NCBI GenBank assembly: GCA_023511475.1
Contig: JAIMBM010000070.1
Span: 1 to 9,517 of the forward strand
DNA: 9,517 bases
Direction of reading: 5' to 3'
Source: Anaerolineae bacterium
Lineage (GTDB): Bacteria > Chloroflexota > Anaerolineae > SpSt-313
Under the pieces are notes generated by a model. That model searched no databases, had not been told where the DNA came from, and was given only the letters and a program-made list of their open reading frames with translations. How positions within the stretch are numbered: position 1 is the stretch's first letter; every line of letters starts with the position of its first letter. Both the position numbers and the translations under genes were made by a program. Of the stretch, positions 1 to 6,917 are shown in pieces.

Positions 1-662
1 AGGAGGCCGAACGTGGCGATATCCTCGGTCTTCAGGCTCAGACCCCATCCCCCGGTGTTGATCCCGCGCGGGCAGACGTCCCAGGTCGCACCCACGATGC
101 CCAGGGGCTGAAACAAGCGCGGGGTGAGATAGTCCAGCAGCGTCTGGCCCGACACCTTCTGCACGATGGCCGACAGCAGATACGAGGCCCCCGAGTTGTA
201 GAGAAAGTGCGTCCCGGGTGGCAGCTCGACCGGCCGCGCGAGGATGGCTCGCACCCAGTCCTGCACGCCCGGTTCCAGCAGGACCATGAGGGTGTCCACG
301 GCATGCCCGGTAGACATGGTGAGCAGATGGACCACCCGCATGGCGGCCAGGTTGTCGCTGACCACGGGCGGCAGGTCCTCGCGGAAGAACGACACCACCC
401 GGTCATCCACACGGAGCAGCCCCTCGGCGACGGCAAAGCCGACGGCCGTCGAGGTAAAGCTCTTGCTGAGCGAGTAGAGGTAGCGGCGGCATTCGGGCGC
501 GTAGGGCCGCCACCAACCCTCGGCGATCACGTGCCCGTGGCGCACGAGCATCAGGCTGTGCAGGTTGAGGTGCTCCGCCTCAGCCGCGTCGAGGAAGGCG
601 AGGATCGCTTCCGGTTCTACGCCCTGTGCTTCCGGTTCGCTGCGTTGTATGACGGCGGACAT
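1..662 (-). CDS. Beta-lactamase-family serine hydrolase (partial, C-terminus off the left edge)
   Basis: A serine hydrolase of the beta-lactamase/penicillin-binding-protein fold (PF00144 type; esterase, amidase or peptidase). It reads from ATG at 662 for 220 codons without a stop to the window edge. The SxxK nucleophile motif is Ser64-Leu-Ser-Lys67, within a YSLSKSF context. The second motif is Tyr155-Asn-Ser-Gly, in a PPGTHFLYNSGASYLLSAI-like stretch. A conserved INTGGWGLSLKTEDIA segment sits at 201-216. The third (KTG/HxG-like) motif would lie in the missing part. There is no signal peptide, so it is probably cytoplasmic and unlikely to be a resistance beta-lactamase. The start is fixed by a GAGGAGGA ribosome binding site just upstream (667-674). 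The gene diverges from the lipoprotein pair. Family assignment is confident; the substrate is unknown. Confidence 0.9.
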   Translation of the reverse strand, partial: MSAVIQRSEPEAQGVEPEAILAFLDAAEAEHLNLHSLMLVRHGHVIAEGWWRPYAPECRRYLYSLSKSFTSTAVGFAVAEGLLRVDDRVVSFFREDLPPVVSDNLAAMRVVHLLTMSTGHAVDTLMVLLEPGVQDWVRAILARPVELPPGTHFLYNSGASYLLSAIVQKVSGQTLLDYLTPRLFQPLGIVGATWDVCPRGINTGGWGLSLKTEDIATFGL

Positions 663-736
663 GGTCTCCTCCTCAGCTCAGCGCCCTCTACCGCCTCCGC
701 CGAGGCTCGTCGTGAGGCCGGGGCCTGCTGTTGGAG

Positions 737-765
737 ATTGTAGCACAAGTGAGCGCGGAGGCCAT
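737..765 (-). promoter_or_regulatory. Extended -10 promoter for the serine hydrolase
   Basis: On the minus strand a TACAAT -10 box (737-742) is preceded by TG-N (TGC), the extended -10 arrangement. The -35 position, 17 bases upstream (ATGGCC, 760-765), is a poor match. Predicted transcription start is near 730, leaving a leader of about 68 bases. The rest of the 663-934 divergent gap shows no convincing promoter for the plus-strand lipoprotein genes. Confidence 0.5.
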
Positions 766-934
766 ATGGGCGGTCTTGTCAGGGGCCTCCCCCAGCCATG
801 GAACCCGCCGGGCGCGGGGACCGTCTATGACTCGGTGAAATGCAGCGCCCGGGGCGGAGGTGGGGCCTGCCCTACCCCGGCGACGCATTTTCGACAGACG
901 GACTCCATCAGGCCCGCCCCATAGGAGGCAAGAG

Positions 935-1654
935 ATGTTCTGGACCAGACCCAGGCTGCTGCCAGTGATCGCCCTTGCACTGATTGCCGCAACTCTTCTC
1001 GGCGGCTGCTCCCAGCCGGCCGTTGCAGCCCCGGAGCCGCCAGCGCCGGAGCGCACCATCACCGTGATCGGGCGCGGGAGCGCCTCGGCGCGGCCGGATC
1101 TGGCGCTGGCCCACCTCGGTGTCGACACGTTTGCGGACACCGTCGGCGAGGCTGTCGGAGAGAACAACGCGCGCATGACGGCCGTCCTCGCCAGGCTCAA
1201 GGAGCTCGGGGTCGCCGAGAAGGACGTGCAGACCTCCAACTTTTCCATCAACCTCGAGCGGCGCGACTATGAGTCCTCCGGCGGCACCTATCGGGTCTCC
1301 AACATGGTGCAGGTCAAGATCCGCGATGTGAAGCGGGTCGGGGAGATCATCGATGCCGTAGTCGGCGCCGGCGTGAACCAGGTCTGGGGCGTCAGCTTTG
1401 CCATGGACGACCAGAACGCCTTCGAAGCCGACGCCCGCGCCAAGGCCATGGAGGATGCCCGCAAGCGGGCCGAGGCCCTCGCCGACCTCGCCAACGTCGA
1501 GGTTGGGCAGGTGCTCAAGGTCGACGAGAACTGGATGTCGACGCCCATCTTTGGCGGCGGCGCCGGCGCGGCGGGAGATACGATGGCCACGGCCATCAGC
1601 CCGGGTGAGGTGACCGTCTCTTATCAAGTGCAGGTGACCTTCGCCATTCAGTAG
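935..1654 (+). CDS. SIMPL-domain (DUF541) lipoprotein
   Basis: A 239-residue exported lipoprotein of the SIMPL/DUF541 family, the family of E. coli YggE and BP26. Residues 1-25 form a lipoprotein signal peptide: RPR basic start, hydrophobic VIALALIAATLL, then lipobox Leu-Gly-Gly-Cys25. A short Ala/Pro linker leads into the SIMPL domain (about 40-239), which opens with RTITVIGRGSASARPDLA. Internal landmarks are the KDVQTSNFSI strand, YRVSNMVQVKIRD, and the ARAKAMEDARKRAEALA helix followed by a VGQVLKV strand. The start at 935 is chosen because an AGGAGG site lies six bases upstream and the signal peptide follows directly. An in-frame upstream start at 860 would bury the signal peptide. It is probably co-transcribed with the small lipoprotein 39 bases downstream. 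YggE-like proteins have been linked to oxidative stress, but the molecular function is unknown. Confidence 0.93.
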   Translation: MFWTRPRLLPVIALALIAATLLGGCSQPAVAAPEPPAPERTITVIGRGSASARPDLALAHLGVDTFADTVGEAVGENNARMTAVLARLKELGVAEKDVQTSNFSINLERRDYESSGGTYRVSNMVQVKIRDVKRVGEIIDAVVGAGVNQVWGVSFAMDDQNAFEADARAKAMEDARKRAEALADLANVEVGQVLKVDENWMSTPIFGGGAGAAGDTMATAISPGEVTVSYQVQVTFAIQ

Positions 1655-1693
1655 CGGGGCAGCCTGGATCAGCGCAGCGACAGGAGGCACGTG

Positions 1694-2134
1694 ATGGTAC
1701 GCAGAGTTCTCGCGATCACCGTGCTGCTCACCGTGTTTCTTGCGGCCTGCACCGCCATCGCCGGCGGGCCCGGGCCGGCCGAGACGGTGCCCCAGCTTAC
1801 CTACACCGTGTCGGCCTGTCAGGAGCATGTCGCCGTCGAGGAGCTTCCATCCTGGGCCAGGGTTGAGGTGACCGCCACCGAGGGCGCGATCCGGATACAG
1901 CAGAACCTGAGCTACGTCTGCTGCGCCACCGTGCAGCTCGAGCTGGAGCAATCGGGGAACGTCCTCAAGATCGTGGAGACCAACGTGGGCGAGATGTGCC
2001 GCTGCATGTGCGGCTATGTCGTCGACGCCCGCATCGAGGGGCTCCGGCCAGGCCGCTACACCGTGCAGGTGTGGGGCGTCCGCTTCGAGGAGATGGAGCC
2101 CGAGCTCCTCGGGGAGCAGGTCGTCGAGCTGTAG
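1694..2134 (+). CDS. Small cysteine-rich lipoprotein
   Basis: A 146-residue putative lipoprotein. The N-terminal MVRRVLAITVLLTVFLAAC gives a basic start, a hydrophobic stretch and lipobox Leu-Ala-Ala-Cys19. The mature part has six further cysteines: Cys42, adjacent Cys76-Cys77, and a Cys102-x-Cys104-x-Cys106 cluster (MCRCMC). The C-terminal half, RIEGLRPGRYTVQVWGV, reads like a small beta-sandwich. I recall similar uncharacterised lipoproteins with paired CC and CxCxC motifs but no assigned function. The cysteines could bind a metal or form disulfides; the sequence alone does not decide. ATG 1694 is preferred over the adjacent GTG 1691 because AGGAGG (1682-1687) is then six bases away. It is likely in an operon with the SIMPL lipoprotein upstream, so the two may act together at the cell envelope. 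Confidence 0.85.
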   Translation: MVRRVLAITVLLTVFLAACTAIAGGPGPAETVPQLTYTVSACQEHVAVEELPSWARVEVTATEGAIRIQQNLSYVCCATVQLELEQSGNVLKIVETNVGEMCRCMCGYVVDARIEGLRPGRYTVQVWGVRFEEMEPELLGEQVVEL

Positions 2135-2183
2135 GCCCAGCGCGGGTTCAGCAGGTCGAGACGTTGAGGCATCGATTCTCGTG

Positions 2184-2222
2184 GAGGCGCGTGGACCGTC
2201 CGGCCCGCGCGCCTCTTCTTCC
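2184..2222 (+). terminator. Possible intrinsic terminator between convergent genes
   Basis: GAGGCGCG (2184-2191) pairs perfectly with CGCGCCTC (2208-2215) across a 16-base loop and is followed by a pyrimidine tract, TTCTTCCT. It lies 50 bases after the Cys-rich lipoprotein stop and before the convergent stop of the GH94-like gene, the expected place for a terminator. The loop is long and the T-run is interrupted, so this is tentative. Confidence 0.4.
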
Positions 2223-2264
2223 TGAAGGCCCGCGCACCTGCCCGGAGACCCGCCCCCTCGCCCC

Positions 2265-4808
2265 TCACTCCTCCGGCCCGGCAACGACCTCCCAATCGGT
2301 TCGCTGCCCGCCACGCAGGAAGACGCTGAAACCGACCCCGCAGCCGTCGGCTGAGACCTGTGCCGGCACGCGCCTCCGGTTGACGAGGACCTTCGGATGC
2401 CCGGCCAGAGCCTGCCCGCACTCGACACGGATCTCGGCCGAATCGTTTCCCTGCGGCATGATATACCCCGCGACGCGCCCGGGCTCCCACCGGACCCCCA
2501 TTCGGGCCGCCTCGAAAGCAAATGAATCGAAGGGCAACTGCGCCCGCAGCCGATAGCCCCGAGCATCGGCCTGCAGGCCGGCCAGCCGCCCCACTGCATA
2601 GAGCAAATGCGTGGCGCTGTGCGCGTCGGCAACTGGAAAGCCGGTAGCGAGCCTCCCGGTGCCCGCGGGCCCTCCCCGGCGCAGGCACCCGGCCAGACAC
2701 TCCGGCCCGCTCCAGATGCCAAACCAACGCTCGGGATGCGCTTCGGCGTGGCTGGCCAGTGTGCAGGACTTGAGCGTCTCCCAGGCGGCCAGGGGATCTG
2801 TCTGTGCCAGCGCGCATACCAGCGCGGGGCGAGCCGAGAACGGCACGCGTTCCAGAGCCTCCAGGCTTCTGTCTCCTCGCGCGCCGAGGGGCAGGTGTTG
2901 TCCGAACTCGTGGAGCACAATCACGCGCTGTGCCTCGCTGGCGGCCCCGGCCAGCAACACCCACGGCTGACACTCGAGGAAGGGCCACGGCAGTGCCACC
3001 TGGCGCCGGCGCTCGGCCAGGCTGTGGCCGAACCACCGCCCATTCCAGACCTCCGACAGCGCCATCCGGATGCGAGCAGCAAACTGCTCCGCCACCTCGG
3101 CCCGCGCCCCCTCGCCCAGCCAGCGGTAGAGCTCGGCCACCCTCGGCAACACCACCCCCGCCAGCGCCCCGGTCAGGACGGAGCTCGCGTCCGCCCGCAG
3201 CCGCAGGTCCTCGTTCCTACGCCGGGGTCGGGAGAGGACCCGCTCCCTGACCTCCCGCACCAGATGGAGGAGGCCATGGTCTGTCATCGCATGCTGCACA
3301 TAGCCCAGGCTGCGGTGCAGCTGCTCGCGCACCGTGCGACTGCCCCGCAGGGCAAGGGGGAGGAGCGGCAGCTCCTGATCGATGAAGGCCCGGTCCCGGT
3401 ACCAGAGCGCATACTCCGCAATGAGCCAGAGGAGCCACAGGTGCTGGTCTGGCGGCTCCTCCCGCGCACCGCTCCACGGCACGTGCCGTCGGCCGGGCGC
3501 AGACGCCCCATTGGATAGGGACAGCCGTGCGAGGTGGCGGACGGTGCTGCGCACCTGAGCCGGGCTGTTCGGCAGGAGCGCCAGACCATGCTCACAGGAA
3601 TCACGGGGCGGACAAGGCAGACCCAGGGAGAAGGTCCTGGAGCCTCCCTGATCGAAGAAAGCCTCTCCTGTGGCCGCGCTGTAGCTCGTAAGCGCCTGGC
3701 CGTAGTAGGAGGCCCAGGTCACCTCCCGGCCCAGCCAGGGGTCATCAGGGGCCTGCAGCCGCACGAGGTTCTCGCGCCAGCTCCCCAGGCTCTGTTGGAG
3801 CCAGGCCTGCGGCGGCCGGGAGCTATACCGCTCCACAAGGCCCACCAGTGTCGTGGAGCGGGAAGCATCCCGGCGGCCGGCATCCCACGATCCGCAGCCA
3901 TAGAGGTGGGCCAGGGCCACCTGGTAGCGCGGCGGGATCGTGACCTCACGCTGAAGCGTAAGCACGATGCGGTCGGCTCGCGTCGGCTCGCGGAAGCTGT
4001 TGCATGCCAGAAAGGGGGCCTGCAGGGCGTCCGGCGCATCGAGACCTCCCGCTCCAAAGAACACGTCGCGGGACGTCTCATAGGCCGCAACCGGCAGTCC
4101 GTCGATGGCGGCGAGAAAGATGGTGGGAGGGTCCGGATCGCGCCCACCGGAGGGCACCCCTGGCCCCGGGAAGCTGCCGACGGGCGAGCATAGCAGGAGG
4201 CGCCGCCCATCGCAGTAGCGAGTGGTTCGCCGGACTCGCAGGCCGCGCAGCATCCGCGAGCGCTCGCCCCGACCCGGCAATACCGGGCTGAGCAGGACGT
4301 CCCAGTACTCCACATAGGTTACCGTCAGCGGCCGCAGGCCGCGGTTTCCGAGAGTCGTCAGGTGGATGAGCACCGGGTCCTCGCCGTAGGGGATGAAGGC
4401 GACCTGGTCAATGGTCAGGTCTCCCCAGGGCGCGCTCTTGCGGCAGTATCCCACCCCCCAGACGCGCCGATACATCGGGCTCTCCAGATGCCGGTAGAGC
4501 GTCGAACGGACGCTCCCGCTCATGCGCAGAAAGCCAAAGCCGCCGGCAAAGGCAGCCCATTGGGGCGCATACCGGTTCAGCCACGTGCCAACGGTGTCGG
4601 GCCGGAAAAACTCGATATAGCCCTCATTGTGCGCGATGGCGCTGACGTGAAAGTTGCCGAGCAGGTGGAAGTGATCGCGGCTCTTTCCCCGGGGTGTGGC
4701 GTACTCTGCCACAGGGTCGGTCAGATGATTGCAGGTGTACTCGTATGCGGGCAGACCAGCTTCGTCGGTAATCCACCGGCCATAGTGGCCGCTGCCAAAT
4801 GCGCGCAT
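2265..4808 (-). CDS. GH94/GH36-like carbohydrate-active protein, catalytic motif apparently lost
   Basis: An 847-residue protein resembling the glycoside phosphorylase/hydrolase clan with an (alpha/alpha)6 barrel (GH94 and relatives). The N-terminal region starts with FGSGHYGRWITDEAGLPAYEY and continues with RDHFHLLGN (44-52), as in GH94 N-terminal domains. Barrel landmarks are EVTWASYYGQALTSY, a DQHLWLLWLIAEY helix near 454-466 and HAEAHPERWFGIWSGPE near 687-703. No signal peptide is seen, so it is probably cytoplasmic. After DHGLL (510-514) relatives usually carry a Gly-Asp-Trp-x-Asp motif holding the catalytic acid; here the stretch reads HLVREVRERVL, with no frameshift that restores the motif. 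It may be a pseudoenzyme or use another acid. Start ATG 4808 is preferred to the upstream in-frame ATG 4994: GGAGGAG (4815-4821) lies six bases before it, and the extra 62 residues look non-homologous. Confidence 0.78.
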   Translation of the reverse strand: MRAFGSGHYGRWITDEAGLPAYEYTCNHLTDPVAEYATPRGKSRDHFHLLGNFHVSAIAHNEGYIEFFRPDTVGTWLNRYAPQWAAFAGGFGFLRMSGSVRSTLYRHLESPMYRRVWGVGYCRKSAPWGDLTIDQVAFIPYGEDPVLIHLTTLGNRGLRPLTVTYVEYWDVLLSPVLPGRGERSRMLRGLRVRRTTRYCDGRRLLLCSPVGSFPGPGVPSGGRDPDPPTIFLAAIDGLPVAAYETSRDVFFGAGGLDAPDALQAPFLACNSFREPTRADRIVLTLQREVTIPPRYQVALAHLYGCGSWDAGRRDASRSTTLVGLVERYSSRPPQAWLQQSLGSWRENLVRLQAPDDPWLGREVTWASYYGQALTSYSAATGEAFFDQGGSRTFSLGLPCPPRDSCEHGLALLPNSPAQVRSTVRHLARLSLSNGASAPGRRHVPWSGAREEPPDQHLWLLWLIAEYALWYRDRAFIDQELPLLPLALRGSRTVREQLHRSLGYVQHAMTDHGLLHLVREVRERVLSRPRRRNEDLRLRADASSVLTGALAGVVLPRVAELYRWLGEGARAEVAEQFAARIRMALSEVWNGRWFGHSLAERRRQVALPWPFLECQPWVLLAGAASEAQRVIVLHEFGQHLPLGARGDRSLEALERVPFSARPALVCALAQTDPLAAWETLKSCTLASHAEAHPERWFGIWSGPECLAGCLRRGGPAGTGRLATGFPVADAHSATHLLYAVGRLAGLQADARGYRLRAQLPFDSFAFEAARMGVRWEPGRVAGYIMPQGNDSAEIRVECGQALAGHPKVLVNRRRVPAQVSADGCGVGFSVFLRGGQRTDWEVVAGPEE

Positions 4809-5138
4809 CACCGGCTCCTCCACCAGGGGGAAACTGCGCCAGATGGTGGTCGCACGCCAGTCAGCAGAAAAGGTCCTTTCAGGCCGCGTGAGGCTACACC
4901 GGGGGCAGGGGCTGCCTCGCTGCAGCAGCTCCAGAAGATGCAGGCTCCAACCAGGGCGCGACGGCCCTCTCGCCGGACCGGACGCCCCTCGCAACCATAG
5001 ACGTATGCATCATCAAACAGTTACGGTCTGAGCCTGACGCCCGCCCTGCTCCGGAGCCCGCAGCCGATCCGGGCCGACTCACGGCCCCCGTGGCACAGGC
5101 CATCGACAGTGCGGCGCCTGCACGCACACCGGCGGACC
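4809..5138. other. Intergenic gap between the transketolase and GH94-like genes
   Basis: 330 bases between two minus-strand genes. It contains the GGAGGAG ribosome binding site for the GH94-like gene (4815-4821) and a short CACGG/CCGTG hairpin with a three-base loop (5080-5092) without a T-run. The in-frame extension from 4994 to 4809 is open, but nothing in it looks like a conserved domain. I found no convincing -35/-10 pair for the GH94-like gene, and no clear terminator for the operon ending at 5139. Confidence 0.5.
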
Positions 5139-6071
5139 TCAGCCGAGCGCCCGGAGCACGCTCGAGCGGATCCCCTCCGGCTGCAGGCCGTGCTTCTCTA
5201 AGAGCTCGTCGGCGAGGCCCGACTCGCCAAACCGGTCGCGGACTCCCAACCGGGTCACCGGCACCCGCGCCTCCTCGGCCAGCACCTCGCACACGGCGCT
5301 GCCGAGCCCGCCGGTGATGCTGTGCTCCTCCACGGTGAACGCCCGCTGCACGCCGGCAGCCTCGCGGCGGACCGCCTCCACATCCAGCGGCTTGATCGTC
5401 GACACGTTCACGACCCGCGCCTCCAGGCCGTCGCGCACGAGGAGTTCGGCCGCCTCCAGCGCCTTGGCCACCATGTGCCCGCAGGCGAAGAGGACCAGGT
5501 CGCCGCCATCCCGCATCCGCACCATGTGGCCCATCTCAAAGCGATAGGACTCGTCAAAGAGGCGCGGCGTCGGATACCGCCCCAGCCGCAGGTACACCGG
5601 CCCCGGCCACTCGGCAATGGCCAGGGTCGCCTGACGAGTCTCGACATCGTCGGCAGGGACGACCACGGCCATGTTCGGCAACCCGCGCATCAGCGAGACG
5701 TCCTCCAGAGACTGATGGCTGGCCCCGTCCGGCCCCTGCGTGAGGCCCGCCGAGGAGCCGACCAGCTTTACCGGGAGGCCCGGGTAGGCGATCTGAATGC
5801 GGGTCTGATCGTAGCAGCGCGCGGTGATGAACATGGCGAACGAGTTACAGTAGGGAATATGCCCGCTCGCCGCAAGGCCCGCCGCCGTGCTGACCATGTC
5901 CTGCTCGGCGATGCCGAGGTCGTAAAACCGCTCCGGGAACGCCTCGGCAAAGAGGACCGTGCGCGTCGAGCGATAGAGGTCGGCATCGAGCACGACCACG
6001 TCCGGTCGGGCCCGCCCCAAGGCGAGCAGCGCCTCGCCGTAGGCGACGCGGGTCTCTACGCGCTCTGGCAT
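5139..6071 (-). CDS. Transketolase, C-terminal (pyrimidine-binding) subunit
   Basis: A 310-residue half-transketolase carrying the pyrimidine-binding and C-terminal domains. Together with the N-terminal subunit encoded just upstream it should form the thiamine-diphosphate enzyme that moves two-carbon ketol units between sugar phosphates. The catalytic glutamate that activates the cofactor is Glu56 in YDLGIAEQDM. Other family landmarks are NSFAMFITARCYDQ (76-89), GSSAGLTQGPDGASHQSLED (105-124, His119) and VYLRLGR (159-165). The C-terminal domain begins near 190 and includes VEEHSITGGLGSAV. The ATG at 6071 overlaps the end of the N-subunit gene by 16 bases, and its AGGAGGT site (6078-6084) lies inside that gene, so translation is probably coupled. 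Split transketolases occur in several phyla and are also used in specialised sugar pathways, so a dedicated substrate is possible. Confidence 0.95.
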   Translation of the reverse strand: MPERVETRVAYGEALLALGRARPDVVVLDADLYRSTRTVLFAEAFPERFYDLGIAEQDMVSTAAGLAASGHIPYCNSFAMFITARCYDQTRIQIAYPGLPVKLVGSSAGLTQGPDGASHQSLEDVSLMRGLPNMAVVVPADDVETRQATLAIAEWPGPVYLRLGRYPTPRLFDESYRFEMGHMVRMRDGGDLVLFACGHMVAKALEAAELLVRDGLEARVVNVSTIKPLDVEAVRREAAGVQRAFTVEEHSITGGLGSAVCEVLAEEARVPVTRLGVRDRFGESGLADELLEKHGLQPEGIRSSVLRALG

Positions 6072-6913
6072 CCGGTCACCTCCTGCAGGCGGGCGGTCAG
6101 CTCGGCTATGGCCGCGGCATGCTGTGCCTCGGTCAGCGCGGCGTTGTGGTAGGCCACCTGATTCTCGATAAAGCTCACCCCTTTGCCCTTGACCGTCCGT
6201 GCCAGTATGACTGCCGGCCGCTCGCTCTGCGAGGTCGCCCAGTCCAGCGCCGCGCAGATTTCAACCATGTTGTGGCCGTCGATGCGCCGCACCGCCCAGC
6301 CAAAGGCGGCAAAGCGCTCGTCCAGCGGCTCGAGGTCCTTGGCCGCCGCAACCGCATCCATGGCCTTGAGGCCGTTCTGGTCGACGAGGGCGGTCAGGTT
6401 GGTCAGCCGGTACCGCGGCGCCGTCATCGCCGCCTCCCAGACCTGTCCCTCGTGCAGCTCGCCATCGCCGAGCAGGCAGTACACGCGATAGCCTCGCCCC
6501 TGCAGGCGCGCGGCGAGGGCCAGGCCGTTGGCGTACGAGAGGCCCTGACCCAGGCTGCCGGTGCAGCCTTCGAGCCCGGGCGTATAGTGCATGGCGGGGT
6601 GGCCCTGCAGGCGGCTGCCCAACTGCTTCAGGGTCGCGAGCTCCTCCAGCGGCAGGACCCCGAGCATCGCCAGAGCGGCGTACTGTGCCGGCACCGAGTG
6701 CCCCTTGCTCATGAGGAAGCGGTCCCGGTCCGGCCAGGAGGGGTTGGCGGGGTCGTAGCGCATCTTGTAGAAGTAGAGCGCCGTGACCAGGTCGGCCGCG
6801 GAGAGCGACCCGCCAAAGTGGTGTGCCTTCCCGGGCCCCATCATGCGCACGATCTGCAGCCGCAACTCGGCAGCCAGCCGCTCCAGGCGGCGGATCTCCT
6901 GAAGCGTGACCAT
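6056..6913 (-). CDS. Transketolase, N-terminal (thiamine diphosphate-binding) subunit
   Basis: A 285-residue half-transketolase holding the domain that binds the diphosphate of thiamine diphosphate. The ThDP motif runs from Gly149-Asp-Gly-Glu (GDGELHEGQVWEAAM) to Asn180-Gly (TALVDQNGLKAMD), where Asp150 and Asn180 would coordinate the divalent metal. Other landmarks are HHFGGSLSAAD (31-41), the SKGHSVPAQYAAL segment with His72, GHPAMH (104-109), GSLGQGLSYANGLALA (119-134) and the VKGKGVSF motif (241-248). The length is normal for split N-subunits. ATG 6913 is four bases past the dehydrogenase stop, and GGAGGA (6922-6927) overlaps the end of that gene, so it belongs to the same operon. The enzyme needs the C-terminal subunit for its active-site glutamate. 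Confidence 0.95.
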   Translation of the reverse strand: MVTLQEIRRLERLAAELRLQIVRMMGPGKAHHFGGSLSAADLVTALYFYKMRYDPANPSWPDRDRFLMSKGHSVPAQYAALAMLGVLPLEELATLKQLGSRLQGHPAMHYTPGLEGCTGSLGQGLSYANGLALAARLQGRGYRVYCLLGDGELHEGQVWEAAMTAPRYRLTNLTALVDQNGLKAMDAVAAAKDLEPLDERFAAFGWAVRRIDGHNMVEICAALDWATSQSERPAVILARTVKGKGVSFIENQVAYHNAALTEAQHAAAIAELTARLQEVTGCQSA

Positions 6914-6917
6914 CGGA

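Noticed and set aside
860..934. N-terminal extension of the SIMPL lipoprotein from 860
   Set aside because: It would place 25 residues before the lipoprotein signal peptide; ATG 935 has a well-spaced AGGAGG.
908..2920. A 670-codon open frame on the minus strand opposite the two lipoprotein genes and extending into the GH94-like gene
   Set aside because: It is a shadow frame of high-GC DNA. Its translation has no recognisable domain, while the opposite-strand genes have signal peptides, ribosome binding sites and family signatures.
4809..4994. 62-residue N-terminal extension of the GH94-like protein
   Set aside because: No conserved content and no ribosome binding site at 4994, whereas GGAGGAG precedes ATG 4808 at ideal spacing.
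4985..5030. TTTGAT and TATGGT elements on the minus strand as a promoter for the GH94-like gene
   Set aside because: The spacing is only about 12 bases and no better pair was found, so it is not a credible sigma-70 promoter.
5080..5092. CACGG/CCGTG hairpin as terminator of the transketolase operon
   Set aside because: Only five base pairs, with no T-run on the transcribed strand.
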